Shown here: one piece after another, positions 8,332-20,735 of the stretch
How positions within the stretch are numbered: position 1 is the first letter of the stretch
Layout: every line of letters starts with the position of its first letter
NCBI RefSeq assembly: GCF_022682495.2
Contig: NC_071392.1
Location: forward strand, 58,429,459 to 58,493,458
DNA length: 64,000 nt
From: Desmodus rotundus
Taxonomy: Eukaryota; Chordata; Mammalia; Chiroptera; Phyllostomidae
Direction of reading: 5' to 3'
Notes under the pieces: model-generated
Seen by the model: the letters and a program-made list of their open reading frames with translations, nothing else
Told to the model about the DNA's origin: nothing
The model's database searches: none
Made by a program: the position numbers and the translations under genes

Positions 8332-10368
8332 TTCCATGAATTCCTTGCTATTCTATCAGAAGGAAATTCAATCGCATAGAGTCAGTGGGCTGTGAGCTTC
8401 ATGGGCATATGTACGTTCGAGAAACAGTTTTGTCCACAAGACACAGTAGTCAGTAGCTGCAGGAGATCTTCGGCCTCTGCTGTTTTCCCGGACAAAAGAG
8501 AGCGGCGAAAAGCCCACACTCGCAGCTCATTGTCCTGCGGAGGTCTGAAACTGCTATGCTCCTGTTCATTCACTACGGATTGAAAATGATTTCAGTAGCA
8601 TTTGCTTTAGGACACAACCCACAGCTCTGATATATCAGAAGATTTCTGTTTAAAGATAGAGTTAGGGTTAGGGCTAGCATTACGATTATGGAAAGGATAA
8701 GCTTTATCATGAGGGTAGGGATAGGGATAGGGTTAGGGTTAGGGTTAGGGTTATGGATAGGGTTAGGGTTAGGGTTAGGGTTAGCGTTAGGGATAGGTTT
8801 AGCATTAGCGTTTGGGTTAATGTTACATATAGGTTTAGGGCTAGGGCTAAAGCTAGATGACGGCCACAGGTAGAGGACAGTGTGCCATAGAATATCCTGC
8901 ATTTCATAGGTGTCTTAGTCCTGTGCTTTCACGCAGTCCGTTGAGGACGAGAAAGTGATTCTGTAGATCGTTGCACTGAAACACAGCAAGGTAAAAATAA
9001 CAGAGCAAGAGAGCTGATCATAAGTTCTGAAGAGGGTATGTGATATGGTACAAGGCACTCATTTCCAATTCCACTGCTATGAGCACATTGATCTAGTGCT
9101 GCGTTCATGCTTAAAGCCACTTCTCAGGAACATGTTCATTCCCGAGTAACTTGGCAGCTTTCAAACCGTTCACTGCTGTGCTGTGTGAGAGAGTCACTGG
9201 GATAGAGTACGGGGACTGCTAGCTGCACGTGCATTTCCACGTTGCAAACACTGTATGGGCAAAGTGAGGTAGTAGGCGGTTGCCTCTCTTCTTCCCGGGG
9301 CTACGCTTTTCTGATGGAAAAAGTACCTAGGAGAAAACTCTACTGTGGAAGCTCATTCCGCTTCAAGGATCACAAAGTGCTATGCCAGCATTCCCTCCGT
9401 TGCTGACGGGAGATCATTTCAGTAGCTCCTGCGCTATGACACGAGCCAGAGATGCTATATGGCAGCAAGGTTCCTGGACAGGATGCTAAAAAGGGTACGT
9501 CCTATGTGACACACCGCTGCTTTCATCTCCTACTGAAATGAGAACATTGCTAACACGTCCAATAGTGTGGATGGCTTTTGTTGAGAACACTTTTCGCACG
9601 ACTTGGTATAATTGCTGAATGACGCAGGGGAGCGCAAAGTCTTCACTGCTGTATTCTCAGAGTGGAATGAATGGCCTGGTAGGCCCAGGAGGTACTTTTA
9701 GCTTCTTCCTCTTCGAATGCTTCACGAACAGGTGGAGTCCGAGGGACGTGGTATAGTCTCCATGGTTTCTTAGGCTACAGTCTTCTTCTCCCATCACATC
9801 CGCTACGGAAATGACAACATTGAGAAGACGTTGAACACTGAGACGGCTTTGGAGAAAAACCCGCTTCCTACGAAATAGGTTGATTCCCGAGTGCGTTTGA
9901 GGAGCAAACAAATCTTCAGGAATGTATTATCTTCCACTGGGAGCCCCACAGGCTACTCTGACATTGACATTCCCTTAGGTCTTCCGAGACTTGGAGGCCA
10001 AGTCGCGTAGCATGGCCTAGCGGCCTTCCAACGTCCGCATACGCTTTGCTCGCAGAACGCGTAATTTGGCGAAAACAGTGGTAGCCAAGCTTACTCTGCG
10101 TCATAGTTGGCATAGTCCTGTGCTTCCGTTCACTCATTTGTTTTGGGCAACGTGATTCCACAAGTCTGTGTCTAGAAAAGTTACCGCCAAGGTGATCATA
10201 CAGAAAACCAAGTGAAATGACGTTCCGAATCGGTGGCTTCTAGCGGCATCCCACACATTTCGCACTCTACTGAAACGAGTGCATTGACCTAGTGTTACCC
10301 GCTGGAGATGAAGTTTTCTAATAAGGGACTTGTATGAGACATCCTGAGTCCCTAGTTGTTTGGAAGCT
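8332..10368 (+). repeat. Satellite unit 5 (2,037 bp, ITS class S, most diverged)
   Basis: Has many private changes: TTCAGTAGCATTTGC near 8591, CACTGGGAT near 9196, ATGCCAGCAT near 9382, GCTAAAAAGGG near 9485, GAACAGGTGG near 9726, GTCTAGAAAAG near 10170 and ACCAAGTGAAA near 10207. No other unit here shares them. It sits where the ~22.8-kb paralogous segment (units 14-18) has a long-class unit instead. Confidence 0.97.
8662..8849 (+). repeat. Interstitial telomeric block, unit 5 (188 bp, class S)
   Basis: Same hexamer order as unit 4 although the surrounding unit is the most diverged in the window. Confidence 0.96.
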
Positions 10369-12405
10369 TTCCATGAATTCCTTGCTATTCTATCAGAAGG
10401 AAATTCAATCGCATAGAGTCAGTGGGCTGTGAGCTTCATGGGCATATGTACGTTCGAGAAACAGTTTTGTCCACAAGACACAGTAGTCAGTAGCTGCAGG
10501 AGATCTTCGGCCTCTGCTGTTTTCCCGGACAAAAGAGAGCGGCGAAAAGCCCACACTCGCAGCTCATTGTCCTGCGGAGGTCTGAAACTGCTATGCTCCT
10601 GTTCATTCACTACGGATTGAAAATGATTTCAGAAGCATTTAGTTTAGGACACAACCCACAGCTGTGATATATCAGAAGATTTCTGTTTAAAGATAGAGTT
10701 AGGGTTAGGGCTAGCATTACGATTATGGAAAGGATAAGCTTTATCATGAGGGTAGGGATAGGGATAGGGTTAGGGTTAGGGTTAGGGTTATGGATAGGGT
10801 TAGGGTTAGGGTTAGGGTTAGCGTTAGGGATAGGTTTAGCATTAGCGTTTGGGTTAATGTTACATATAGGTTTAGGGCTAGGGCTAAAGCTAGATGACGG
10901 CCACAGGTAGAGGACAGTGTGCCATAGAATATCCTGCATTTCATAGGTGTCTTAGTCCTGTGCTTTCACGCAGTCTGTTGAGGACGAGAAAGTGATTCTG
11001 TAGATCGTTGCACTGAAACACAGCAAGGTAAAAATAACAGAGCAAGAGAGCTGATCATAAGTTCTGAAGAGGGTATGTGATATGGTACAAGGCACTCATT
11101 TCCAATTCCACTGCTATGAGCACATTGATCTAGTGCTGCGTTCATGCTTAAAGCCACTTCTCAGGAACATGTTCATTCCCGAGTAACTTGGCAGCTTTCA
11201 AACCGTTCACTCCTGTGCTGTGTGAGAGAGTCACTCGGATAGAGTACGGGGACTGCTAGCTGCACGTGCATTTCCATGTTACAAACACTGTATGGGCAAA
11301 GTGAGGTAGTAGGCGGTTGCCTCTCTTCTTCCCGGGGCTACGCTTTTCTGATGGAAAAAGTACCTAGGAGAAAACTCTACTGTGGAAGCTCATTCCGCTT
11401 CAAGGATCACAAAGTGCTATGCTAGCATTCCCTCCGTTGCTGACGGGAGATCATTTCAGTAGCTCCTGCGCTATGACACGAGCCAGAGATGCTATATGGC
11501 AGCAAGGTTCCTGGACAGGATGCTCACAAGGGTACGTCCTATGTGACACACCGCTGCTTTCATCTCCTACTGAAATGAGAACATTGCTAACACGTCCAAT
11601 AGTGTGGATGGATTTTGCTGAGAACACTTTTCGCACGACTTGGTATAATTGCTGAATGACGCAGGGGAGCGCAAAGTCTTCACTGCTGTATTCTCAGAGT
11701 GGAATGAATGGCCTGGTAGGCCCAGGAGGTACTTTTAGCTTCTTCCTCTTCGAATGCTTCACGAACGGGTGGAGTCCGAGGGACGTGGTATAGTCTCCAT
11801 GGTTTCTTAGGCTACAGTCTTCTTCTCCCATCACATCCGCTACGGAAATGACAACATTGAGAAGACGTTGAACACTGAGATGGCTTTGGAGATAAACCCG
11901 CTTCCTACGAAATAGGTTGATTCCCGAGTGCGTTTGAGGAGCAAACAAATCTTCAGGAATGTATTATCTTCCACTGGGAGCTCCACAGGCTACTCTGACA
12001 TTGACATTCCCTTAGGTCTTCCGAGACTTGGAGGCCAAGTCGCGCAGCATGGCCTAGCGGCCTTCCCACGTCCGCATACGCTTTGCTCGCAGAACGCGTA
12101 ATTTGGCGAAAACAGTGGTAGCCAAGCTTACTCTGGGACATAGTTGGCATAGTCCTGTGCTTCCGTTCACTCATTTGTTTTGGGCAACATGATTCCACAA
12201 GTCTGTGGCTAGCAAAGTTACCGCCAAGGTGATCATACAGAAAACCAATTGAAATGACGTTCCGAATCGGTGGCTTCTAGCGGCATCCCACACATTTCGC
12301 ACTCTACTGAAACGAGTGCATTGACCTAGTGTTACCCGCTGGAGATGAAGTTTTCTAATAAGGGACTTGTATGAGACATCCTGAGTCCCTAGTTGTTTGG
12401 AAGCT
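10369..12405 (+). repeat. Satellite unit 6 (2,037 bp, ITS class S)
   Basis: Right half marked by CCATGTTACA near 11275, GGATGGATTTT near 11607, GGAGATAAACCC near 11889, CGCGCAGCATGG near 12043 and TTCCCACGTCC near 12064. All recur in unit 17, about 22.8 kb away. GCAGTCTGTTG near 10971 is private. Confidence 0.97.
10699..10886 (+). repeat. Interstitial telomeric block, unit 6 (188 bp, class S)
   Basis: Same hexamer order as unit 4. Confidence 0.96.
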
Positions 12406-14502
12406 TTCCATGAATTCCTTGCTATTCTATCAGAAGGAAATTCAATCGCATAGAGTGAGTGGGCTGTGAGCTTCATGGGCATATGTACGTTCGAGAAACA
12501 GTTTTGTCCACAAGAAACAGTAGTCAGTAGCTGCAGGAGATCTTCGGCCTCTGCTGTTTTCCCGGACAAAAGAGAGCGGCGAAAAGCCCACACTCGCAGC
12601 TCATTGTCCTGCGGAGGTCTGAAACTGCTATGCTCCTGTTCAGTCACTACGGATTGAAAATGATTTCAGAAGCATTTAGTTTAGGACACAACCCACAGCT
12701 GTGATATATCAGAAGATTTCTGTTTAAAGATAGAGTTAGGGTTAGGGCTAGCATTACGATTATGGAAAGGATAAGCTTTATCATGAGGGTAGGGATAGGG
12801 TTAGGGTTAGGGTTACGGATAGGGATAGGGTTAGTGTTAGGGTTAGGGTTAGGGTTAGGGATAGGGTTAGGGTTAGGGTTATGGATAGGGTTAGGGTTAG
12901 TGTTAGGGTTAGGGTTATCGTTAGGGATAGGTTTAGCATTAGCGTTTGGGTTAATGTTACATATAGGTTTAGGGCTAGGGCTAAAGCTAGATGACGGCCA
13001 CAGGTAGCGGACAGTGTGCCATAGAATATCCTGCATTTCATAGGTGTCTTAGTCCTGTGCTTTCACGCAGTCCGTTGAGGACGAGAAAGTGATTCTGTAG
13101 ATCGTTGCACTGAAACTCAGCAAGGTAAAAATAACAGAGCAAGAGAGCTGATCATAAGTTCTGAAGAGGGTATGTGATATGGTACAAGGCACTCATTTCC
13201 AATTCAACTGCTATGAGCACATTGATCTAGTGCTGCGTTCATGCTTAAAGCCACTTCTCAGGAACATGTTCATTCCCGAGTAACTTGGCAGCTTTCAAAC
13301 CGTTCACTCCTGTTCTGTGTGAGAGAGTCACTCGGATAGAGTACGGGGACTGCTAGCTGCACGTGCATTTCCACGTTGCAAACACTGTATGGGCAAAGTG
13401 AGGTAGTAGGCGGTTGCCTCTCTTCTTCCCGGGGCTACGCTTTTCTGATGGAAAAAGTACCTAGGAGAAAACTCTACTGTGGAAGCTCATTCCGCTTCAA
13501 GGATCACAAAGTGCTATGCTAGCATTCCCTCCGTTGCTGACGGGAGATCATTTCAGTAGCTCCTGCGCTATGACACGAGCCAGAGATGCTATATGGCAGC
13601 AAGGTTCTTGGACAGGATGCTCACAAGGGTACGTCCTATGTGACACACCGCTGCTTTCATCTCCTACTGAAATGATTACATTGCTAACACGTCCAATAGT
13701 GTGGATGGCTTTTGTTGAGAACACTTTTCGCACGACTTGGTATAATTGCTGAATGACGCAGGGGAGCGCAAAATCTTCACTGCTGTATTCTCAGAGTGGA
13801 ATGAATGGCCTGGTAGGCCCAGGAGGTACTTTTAGCTTCTTCCTCTTCGAATGCTTCACGAACGGGTGGAGTCCGAGGGACGTGGTATCGTCTCCATGGT
13901 TTCTTAGGCTACAGTCTTCTTCTCCCATCACATCCGCTACGGAAATGACAACATTGACAAGACGTTGAACACTGAGACGGCTTTGGAGAAAAACCCGCTT
14001 CCTACGAAATAGGTTGATTCCCGAGTGCGTTTGAGGAGCAAACAAATCTTCAGGAATGTATTATCTTCCACTGGGAGCTCCACAGGCTACTCTGACATTG
14101 ACATTCCCTTAGGTCTTCCGAGACTTGGAGGCCAAGTCGCGTAGCATGGCCTAGCGGCCTTCCAACGTCCGCATACGCTTTGCTCGCAGAACGCGTAATT
14201 TGGCGAAAACAGTGGTAGCCAAGCTTACTCTGGGTCATAGTTGGCATAGTCCTGTGCTTCCGTTCACTCATTTGTTTTGGGCAACGTGATTCCACAAGTC
14301 TGTAGCTAGCAAAGTTCCCGTCAAGGTGATCATACAGAAAACCAATTGAAATGACGTTCCGAATCGGTGGCTTCTAGCGGCATCCCACACATTTCGCACT
14401 CTACTGAAATGAGTGCATTGACCTAGTGTTACCCGCTGGAGATGAAGTTTTCTAATAAGGGACTTGTATGAGACATCCTGAGTCCCTAGTTGTTTGGAAG
14501 CT
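12406..14502 (+). repeat. Satellite unit 7 (2,097 bp, ITS class Lb)
   Basis: Lb haplotype. The right half has CATTGACAAGACG near 13954 and GTAGCTAGCAAAGTTCCCGTC near 14303 in part; these are shared with unit 11 exactly 8,330 bp away. Position 13773 is A where unit 11 has G (22103). Confidence 0.97.
12736..12983 (+). repeat. Interstitial telomeric block, unit 7 (248 bp, class Lb)
   Basis: Lb order. The left end of the 8,330-bp duplicated segment maps inside this block, between about 12,801 and 12,818. Confidence 0.96.
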
Positions 14503-16537
14503 TTCCATGAATTCCTTGCTATTCTATCAGAAGGAAATTCAATCGCATAGAGTCAGTGGGCTGTGAGCTTCATGGGCATATGTACGTTCGAGAAACAGTT
14601 TTGTCCACAAGACACAGTAGTCAGTAGCTGCAGGAGATCTTCGGCCTCTGCTGTTTTCCCGGACAAAAGAGAGCGGCGAAAAGCCCACACTCGCAGCTCA
14701 TTGTCCTGCGGAGGTCTGAAACTGCTATGCTCCTGTTCATTCACTACGGATTGAAAATGATTTCAGAAGCATTTAGTTTAGGACACAACCCACAGCTGTG
14801 ATATATCAGAAGATTTCTGTTTAAAGATAGAGTTAGGGTTAGGGCTAGCATACGATTATGGAAAGGATAAGCTTTATCATGAGGGTAGGGATAGGGATAG
14901 GGTTAGGGTTAGGGTTAGGGTTATGGATAGGGTTAGGGTTAGGGTTAGGGTTAGCGTTAGGGATAGGTTTAGCATTAGCGTTTGGGTTAATGTTACATAT
15001 AGGTTTAGGGCTAGGGCTAAAGCTAGATGACGGCCACAGGTAGAGGACAGTGTGCCATAGAATATCCTGCATTTCATAGGTGTCTTAGTCCTGTGCTTTC
15101 ACGCAGTCCGTTGAGGACGAGAAAGTGATTCTGTAGATCGTTGCACTGAAACACAGCAAGGTAAAAATAACAGAGCAAGAGAGCTGATCATAAGTTCTGA
15201 AGAGGGTATGTGATATGGTACAAGGCACTCATTTCCAATTCCACTGCTATGAGCACATTGATCTAGTGCTGCGTTCATGCTTAAAGCCACTTCTCAGGAA
15301 CATGTTCATTCCCGAGTAACTTGGCAGTTTTCAAACCGTTCACTCCTGTGCTGTGTGAGAGAGTCACTCGGATAGAGTACAGGGACTGCTAGCTGCACGT
15401 GCATTTCCACGTTGCAAACACTGTATGGGCAAAGTGAGGTAGTAGGCGGTTGCCTCTCTTCTTCCCGGGGCTACGCTTTTCTGATGGAAAAAGTACCTAG
15501 GAGAAAACTCTACTGTGGAAGCTCATTCCGCTTCAAGGATCACAAAGTGCTATGCTAGCATTCCCTCCGTTGCTGACGGGAGATCATTTCAGTAGCTCCT
15601 GCGCTATGACACGAGCCAGAGATGCTATATGGCAGCAAGGTTCCTGGACAGGATGCTCACAAGGGTACGTCCTATGTGACACACCGCTGCTTTCATCTCC
15701 TACTGAAATGAGAACATTGCTAACACTTCCAATAGTGTGGATGGCTTTTGCTGAGAACACTTTTCGCACGACTTGGTATAATTGCTGAATGACGCAGGGG
15801 AGCGCAAAGTCTTCACTGCTGTATTCTCAGAGTGGAATGAATGGCCTGGTAGGCCCAGGAGGTACTTTTAGCTTCTTCCTCTTCGAATGCTTCACGAACG
15901 GGTGGAGTCCGAGGGACGTGGTATAGTCTCCATGGTTTCTTAGGCTACAGTCTTCTTCTCCCATCACATCCGCTACGGAAATGACAACATTGAGAAGACG
16001 TTGAACACTGAGACGGCTTTGGAGAAAAACCCGCTTCCTACGAAATAGGTTGATTCCCGAGTGCGTTTGAGGAGCAAACAAATCTTCAGGAACGTATTAT
16101 CTTCCACTGGGAGCCCTCAGGCTACTCTGACATTGACATTCCCTTAGGTCTTCCGAGACTTGGAGGCCAAGTCGCGTAGCATGGCCTAGCGGCCTTCCAA
16201 CGTCCGCATACGCTTTGCTCGCAGAACGCGTAATTTGGCGAAAACAGTGGTAGCCAAGGTTACTCTGCGTCATAGTTGGCATAGTCCTGTGCTTCCGTTC
16301 ACTCATTTGTTTTGGGCAACGTGATTCCACAAGTCTGTGGCTAGCAAAGTTACCGCCAAGGTGATCATACAGAAAACCAATTGAAATGACGTTCCGAATC
16401 GGTGGCTTCTAGCGGCATCCCACACATTTCGCACTCTACTGAAACGAGTGCATTGACCTAGTGTTACCCGCTGGAGATGAAGTTTTCTAATAAGGGACTT
16501 GTATGAGACATCCTGAGTCCCTAGTTGTTTGGAAGCT
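14503..16537 (+). repeat. Satellite unit 8 (2,035 bp, ITS class S-1)
   Basis: Two 1-bp deletions: GCTAGCATACG near 14845 (others GCTAGCATTACG) and GAGCCCTCAGG near 16112. GGCAGTTTTC near 15323 is shared only with unit 12. Confidence 0.97.
14833..15019 (+). repeat. Interstitial telomeric block, unit 8 (187 bp, class S-1)
   Basis: Class S core. The missing T lies in the decayed left edge, so it breaks the 6-bp length rule by one base. Confidence 0.96.
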
Positions 16538-18633
16538 TTCCATGAATTCCTTGCTATTCTATCAGAAGGAAATTCAATCGCATAGAGTCAGTGGGCTGTG
16601 AGCTTCATGGGCATATGTACGTTCGAGAAACAGTTTTGTCCACAAGACACAGTAGTCAGTAGCTGCAGGAGATCTTCGGCCTCTGCTGTTTTCCCGGACA
16701 AAAGAGACGGGGAAAAGCCCACACTCGCAGCTCATTGTCCTGCGGAGGTCTGAAACTGCTATGCTCCTGTTCATTCACTACGGATTGAAAATGATTTCAG
16801 AAGCATTTAGTTTAGGACACAACCCACAGGTCTGACATATCAGAAGATTTCTGTTTAAAGATAGAGTTAGGGTTAGGGCTAGCATTACGATTATGGAAAG
16901 GATAAGCTTTATCATGAGGGTAGGGATAGGGTTAGGGTTAGGGTTACGGATAGGGATAGGGTTAGGGTTAGGGTTAGGGTTAGGGTTAGGGATAGGGTTA
17001 GGGTTAGGGTTATGGATAGGGTTAGGGTTAGTGTTAGGGTTAGGGTTATCGTTAGGGATAGGTTTAGCATTAGCGTTTGGGTTAATGTTACATATAGGTT
17101 TAGGGCTAGGGCTAAAGCTAGATGACGGCCACAGGTAGCGGACAGTGTGCCATAGAATATCCTGCATTTCATAGGTGTCTTTGTCCTGTGCTTTCACGCA
17201 GTCCGTTGAGGACGAGAAAGTGATTCTGTAGATCGTTGCACTGAACCACAGCAAGGTAAAAATAACAGAGCAAGAGAGCTGATCATAAGTTCTGAAGAGG
17301 GTATGTGATATGGTACAAGGCACTCATTTCCAATTCAACTGCTATGAGCACATTGATCTAGTGCTGCGTTCATGCTTAAAGCCACTTCTCAGGAACATGT
17401 TCATTCCCGAGTAACTTGGCAGCTTTCAAACCGTTCACTCCTGTTCTGTGTGAGAGAGTCACTCGGATAGAGTACGGGGACTGCTAGCTGCACGTGCATT
17501 TCCATGTTACAAACACTGTATGGGCAAAGTGAGGTAGTAGGCGGTTGCCTCTCTTCTTCCCGGGGCTACGCTTTTCTGATGGAAAAAGTACCTAGGAGAA
17601 AACTCTACTGTGGAAGCTCATTCCGCTTCAAGGATCACAAAGTGCTATGCTAGCATTCCCTCCGTTGCTGACGGGAGATCATTTCAGTAGCTCCTGCGCT
17701 ATGACACGAGCCAGAGATGCTATATGGCAGCAAGGTTCTTGGACAGGATGCTCACAAGGGTACGTCCTATGTGACACACCGCTGCTTTCATCTCCTACTG
17801 AAATGAGAACATTGCTAACACGTCCAATACTGTGGATGGCTTTTGTTGAGAACACTTTTCGCACGACTTGGTATAATTGCTGAATGACGCAGGGGAGCGC
17901 AAAGTCTTCACTGCTGTATTCTCAGAGTGGAATGAATGGCCTGGTAGGCCCAGGAGGTACTTTTAGCTTCTTCCTCTTCGAATGCTTCACGAACGGGTGG
18001 AGTCCGAGGGACGTGGTATAGTCTCCATGGTTTCTTAGGCTACAGTCTTCTTCTCCCATCACATCCGCTACGGAAATGACAACATTGAGAAGACGTTGAA
18101 CACTGAGATGGCTTTGGAGAAAAACCCGCTTCCTACGAAATAGGTTGATTCCCGAGTGCGTTTGAGGAGCAAACAAATCTTCAGGAATGTATTATCTTCC
18201 ACTGGGAGCTCCACAGGCTACTCTGACATTGACATTCCCTTAGGTCTTCCGAGACTTGGAGGCCAAGTCGCGTAGCATGGCCTAGCGGCCTTCCAACGTC
18301 CGCATACGCTTTGCTCGCAGAACGCGTAATTTGGCGAAAACAGTGGTAGCCAAGCTTACTCTGGGACATAGTTGGCATAGTCCTGTGCTTCCGTTCACTC
18401 ATTTGTTTTGGGCAACATGATTCCACAAGTCTGTGGCTAGCAAAGTTACCGCCAAGGTGATCATACAGAAAACCAATTGAAATGACGTTCCGAATCGGTG
18501 GCTTCTAGCGGCATCCCACACATTTCCCACTCTACTGAAACGAGTGCATTGACCTAGTGTTACCCGCTGGAGATGAAGTTTTCTAATAAGGGACTTGTAT
18601 GAGACATCCTGAGTCCCTAGTTGTTTGGAAGCT
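16538..18633 (+). repeat. Satellite unit 9 (2,096 bp, ITS class La)
   Basis: Matches unit 1 at offset 16,537, including the 1-bp-shorter AGAGACGGGG allele and CTTTGTCCTG. It differs near its right end by CATTTCCCACTC (about 18,522), shared with unit 13 only. Confidence 0.97.
16867..17114 (+). repeat. Interstitial telomeric block, unit 9 (248 bp, class La)
   Basis: Same hexamer order as unit 1. Confidence 0.96.
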
Positions 18634-20735
18634 TTCCATGAATTCCTTGCTATTCTATCAGAAGGAAATTCAATCGCATAGAGTGAGTGGGCTGTGAGCT
18701 TCATGGGCATATGTACGTTCGAGAAACAGTTTTGTCCACAAGAAACAGTAGTCAGTAGCTGCAGGAGATCTTCGGCCTCTGCTGTTTTCCCGGACAAAAG
18801 AGAGCGGCGAAAAGCCCACACTCGCAGCTCATTGTCCTGCGGAGGTCTGAAACTGCTATGCTCCTGTTCATTCACTACGGATTGAAAATGATTTCAGAAG
18901 CATTTAGTTTAGGACACAACCCACAGCTCTGACATATCAGAAGATTTCTGTTTAAAGATAGAGTTAGGGTTAGGGCTAGCATTACGATTATGGAAAGGAT
19001 AAGCTTTATCATGAGGGTAGGGGTAGGGATAGGGTTAGGGTTAGGGTTACGGATAGGGATAGGGTTAGGGTTAGGGTTAGGGTTAGGGTTAGGGATAGGG
19101 TTAGGGGTAGGGTTATGGATAGGGTTAGGGTTAGGGTTAGGGTTAGGGTTATCGTTAGGGATAGGTTTAGCATTAGCGTTTGGGTTAATGTTACATATAG
19201 GTTTAGGGCTAGGGCTAAAGCTAGATGACGGCCACAGGTAGCGGACAGTGTGCCATAGAATATCCTGCATTTCATAGGTGTCTTAGTCCTGTGCTTTCAC
19301 GCAGTCCGTTGAGGACGAGAAAGTGATTCTGTAGATCGTTGCACTGAAACACAGCAAGGTAAAAATAACAGAGCAAGAGAGCTGATCATAAGTTCTGAAG
19401 AGGGTATGTGATATGGTACAAGGCACTCATTTCCAATTCAACTGCTATGAGCACATTGATCTAGTGCTGCGTTCATGCTTAAAGCCACTCTCAGGAACAT
19501 GTTCATTCCCGAGTAACTTGGCAGCTTTCAAACCGTTCACTCCTGTGCTGTGTGAGAGAGTCACTCGGATAGAGTACGGGGACTGCTAGCTGCACGTGCA
19601 TTTCCACGTTGCAAACACTGTATGGGCAAAGTGAGGCAGTAGGCAGTTGCCTCTCTTCTTCCCGGGGCTACGCTTTTCTGATGGAAAAAGTACCTAGGAG
19701 AAAACTCTACTGTGGAAGCTCATTCCGCTTCAAGGATCACAAAGTGCTATGCTAGCATTCCCTCCGTTGCTGACGGGAGATCATTTCAGTAGCTCCTGCG
19801 CTATGACACGAGCCAGAGATGCTATATGGCAGCAAGGTTCTTGGACAGGATGCTCACAAGGGTACGTCCTATGTGACACACCGCTGCTTTCATCTCCTAC
19901 TGAAATGAGAACATTGCTAACACGTCCAATAGTGTGGATGGCTTTTGTTGAGAACACTTTTCGCACGACTTGGTATAATTGCTGAATGACGCAGGGGAGC
20001 GCAAAGTCTTCACTGCTGTATTCTCAGAGTGGAATGAATGGCCTGGTAGGCCCAGGAGGTACTTTTAGCTTCTTCCTCTTCGAATGCTTCACGAACGGGT
20101 GGAGTCCGAGGGACGTGGTATAGTCTCCATGGTTTCTTAGGCTACAGTCTTCTTCTCCCATCACATCCGCTACGGAAATGACAACATTGAGAAGACGTTG
20201 AACACTGAGACGGCTTTGGAGAAAAACCCGCTTCCTACGAAATAGGTTGATTCCCGAGTGCGTTTGAGGAGCAAACAAATCTTCAGGAATGTATTATCTT
20301 CCACTGGGAGCTCCACAGGCTACTCTGACATTGACATTCCCTTAGGTCTTCCGAGACTTGGAGGCCAAGTCGCGTAGCATGGCCTAGCGGCCTTCCAACG
20401 TCCGCATACGCTTTGCTCGCAGAACGCGTAATTTGGCGAAAACAGTGGTAGCCAAGCTTACTCTGGGTCATAGTTGGCATAGTCCTGTGCTTCCGTTCAC
20501 TCATTTGTTTTGGGCAACGTGATTCCACAAGTCTGTGGCTAGCAAAGTTACCGCCAAGGTGATCATACAGAAAACCAATTGAAATGACGTTCCGAATCGG
20601 TGGCTTCTAGCGGCATCCCACACATTTCGCACTCTACTGAAACGAGTGCATTGACCTAGTGTTACCCGCTGGAGATGAAGTTTTCTAATAAGGGACTTGT
20701 ATGAGACATCCTGAGTCCCTAGTTGTTTGGAAGCT
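18634..20735 (+). repeat. Satellite unit 10 (2,102 bp, ITS class Lc)
   Basis: Combines the GAGTGAGTG and AAGAAACAG alleles on the left with TTCATTCAC and an Lc ITS. Outside the left flank it is very like unit 3. It has A at 20122 (TATAGTC), where its duplicate, unit 14, has C. Confidence 0.97.
18964..19217 (+). repeat. Interstitial telomeric block, unit 10 (254 bp, class Lc)
   Basis: Same hexamer order as unit 3. Confidence 0.96.
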
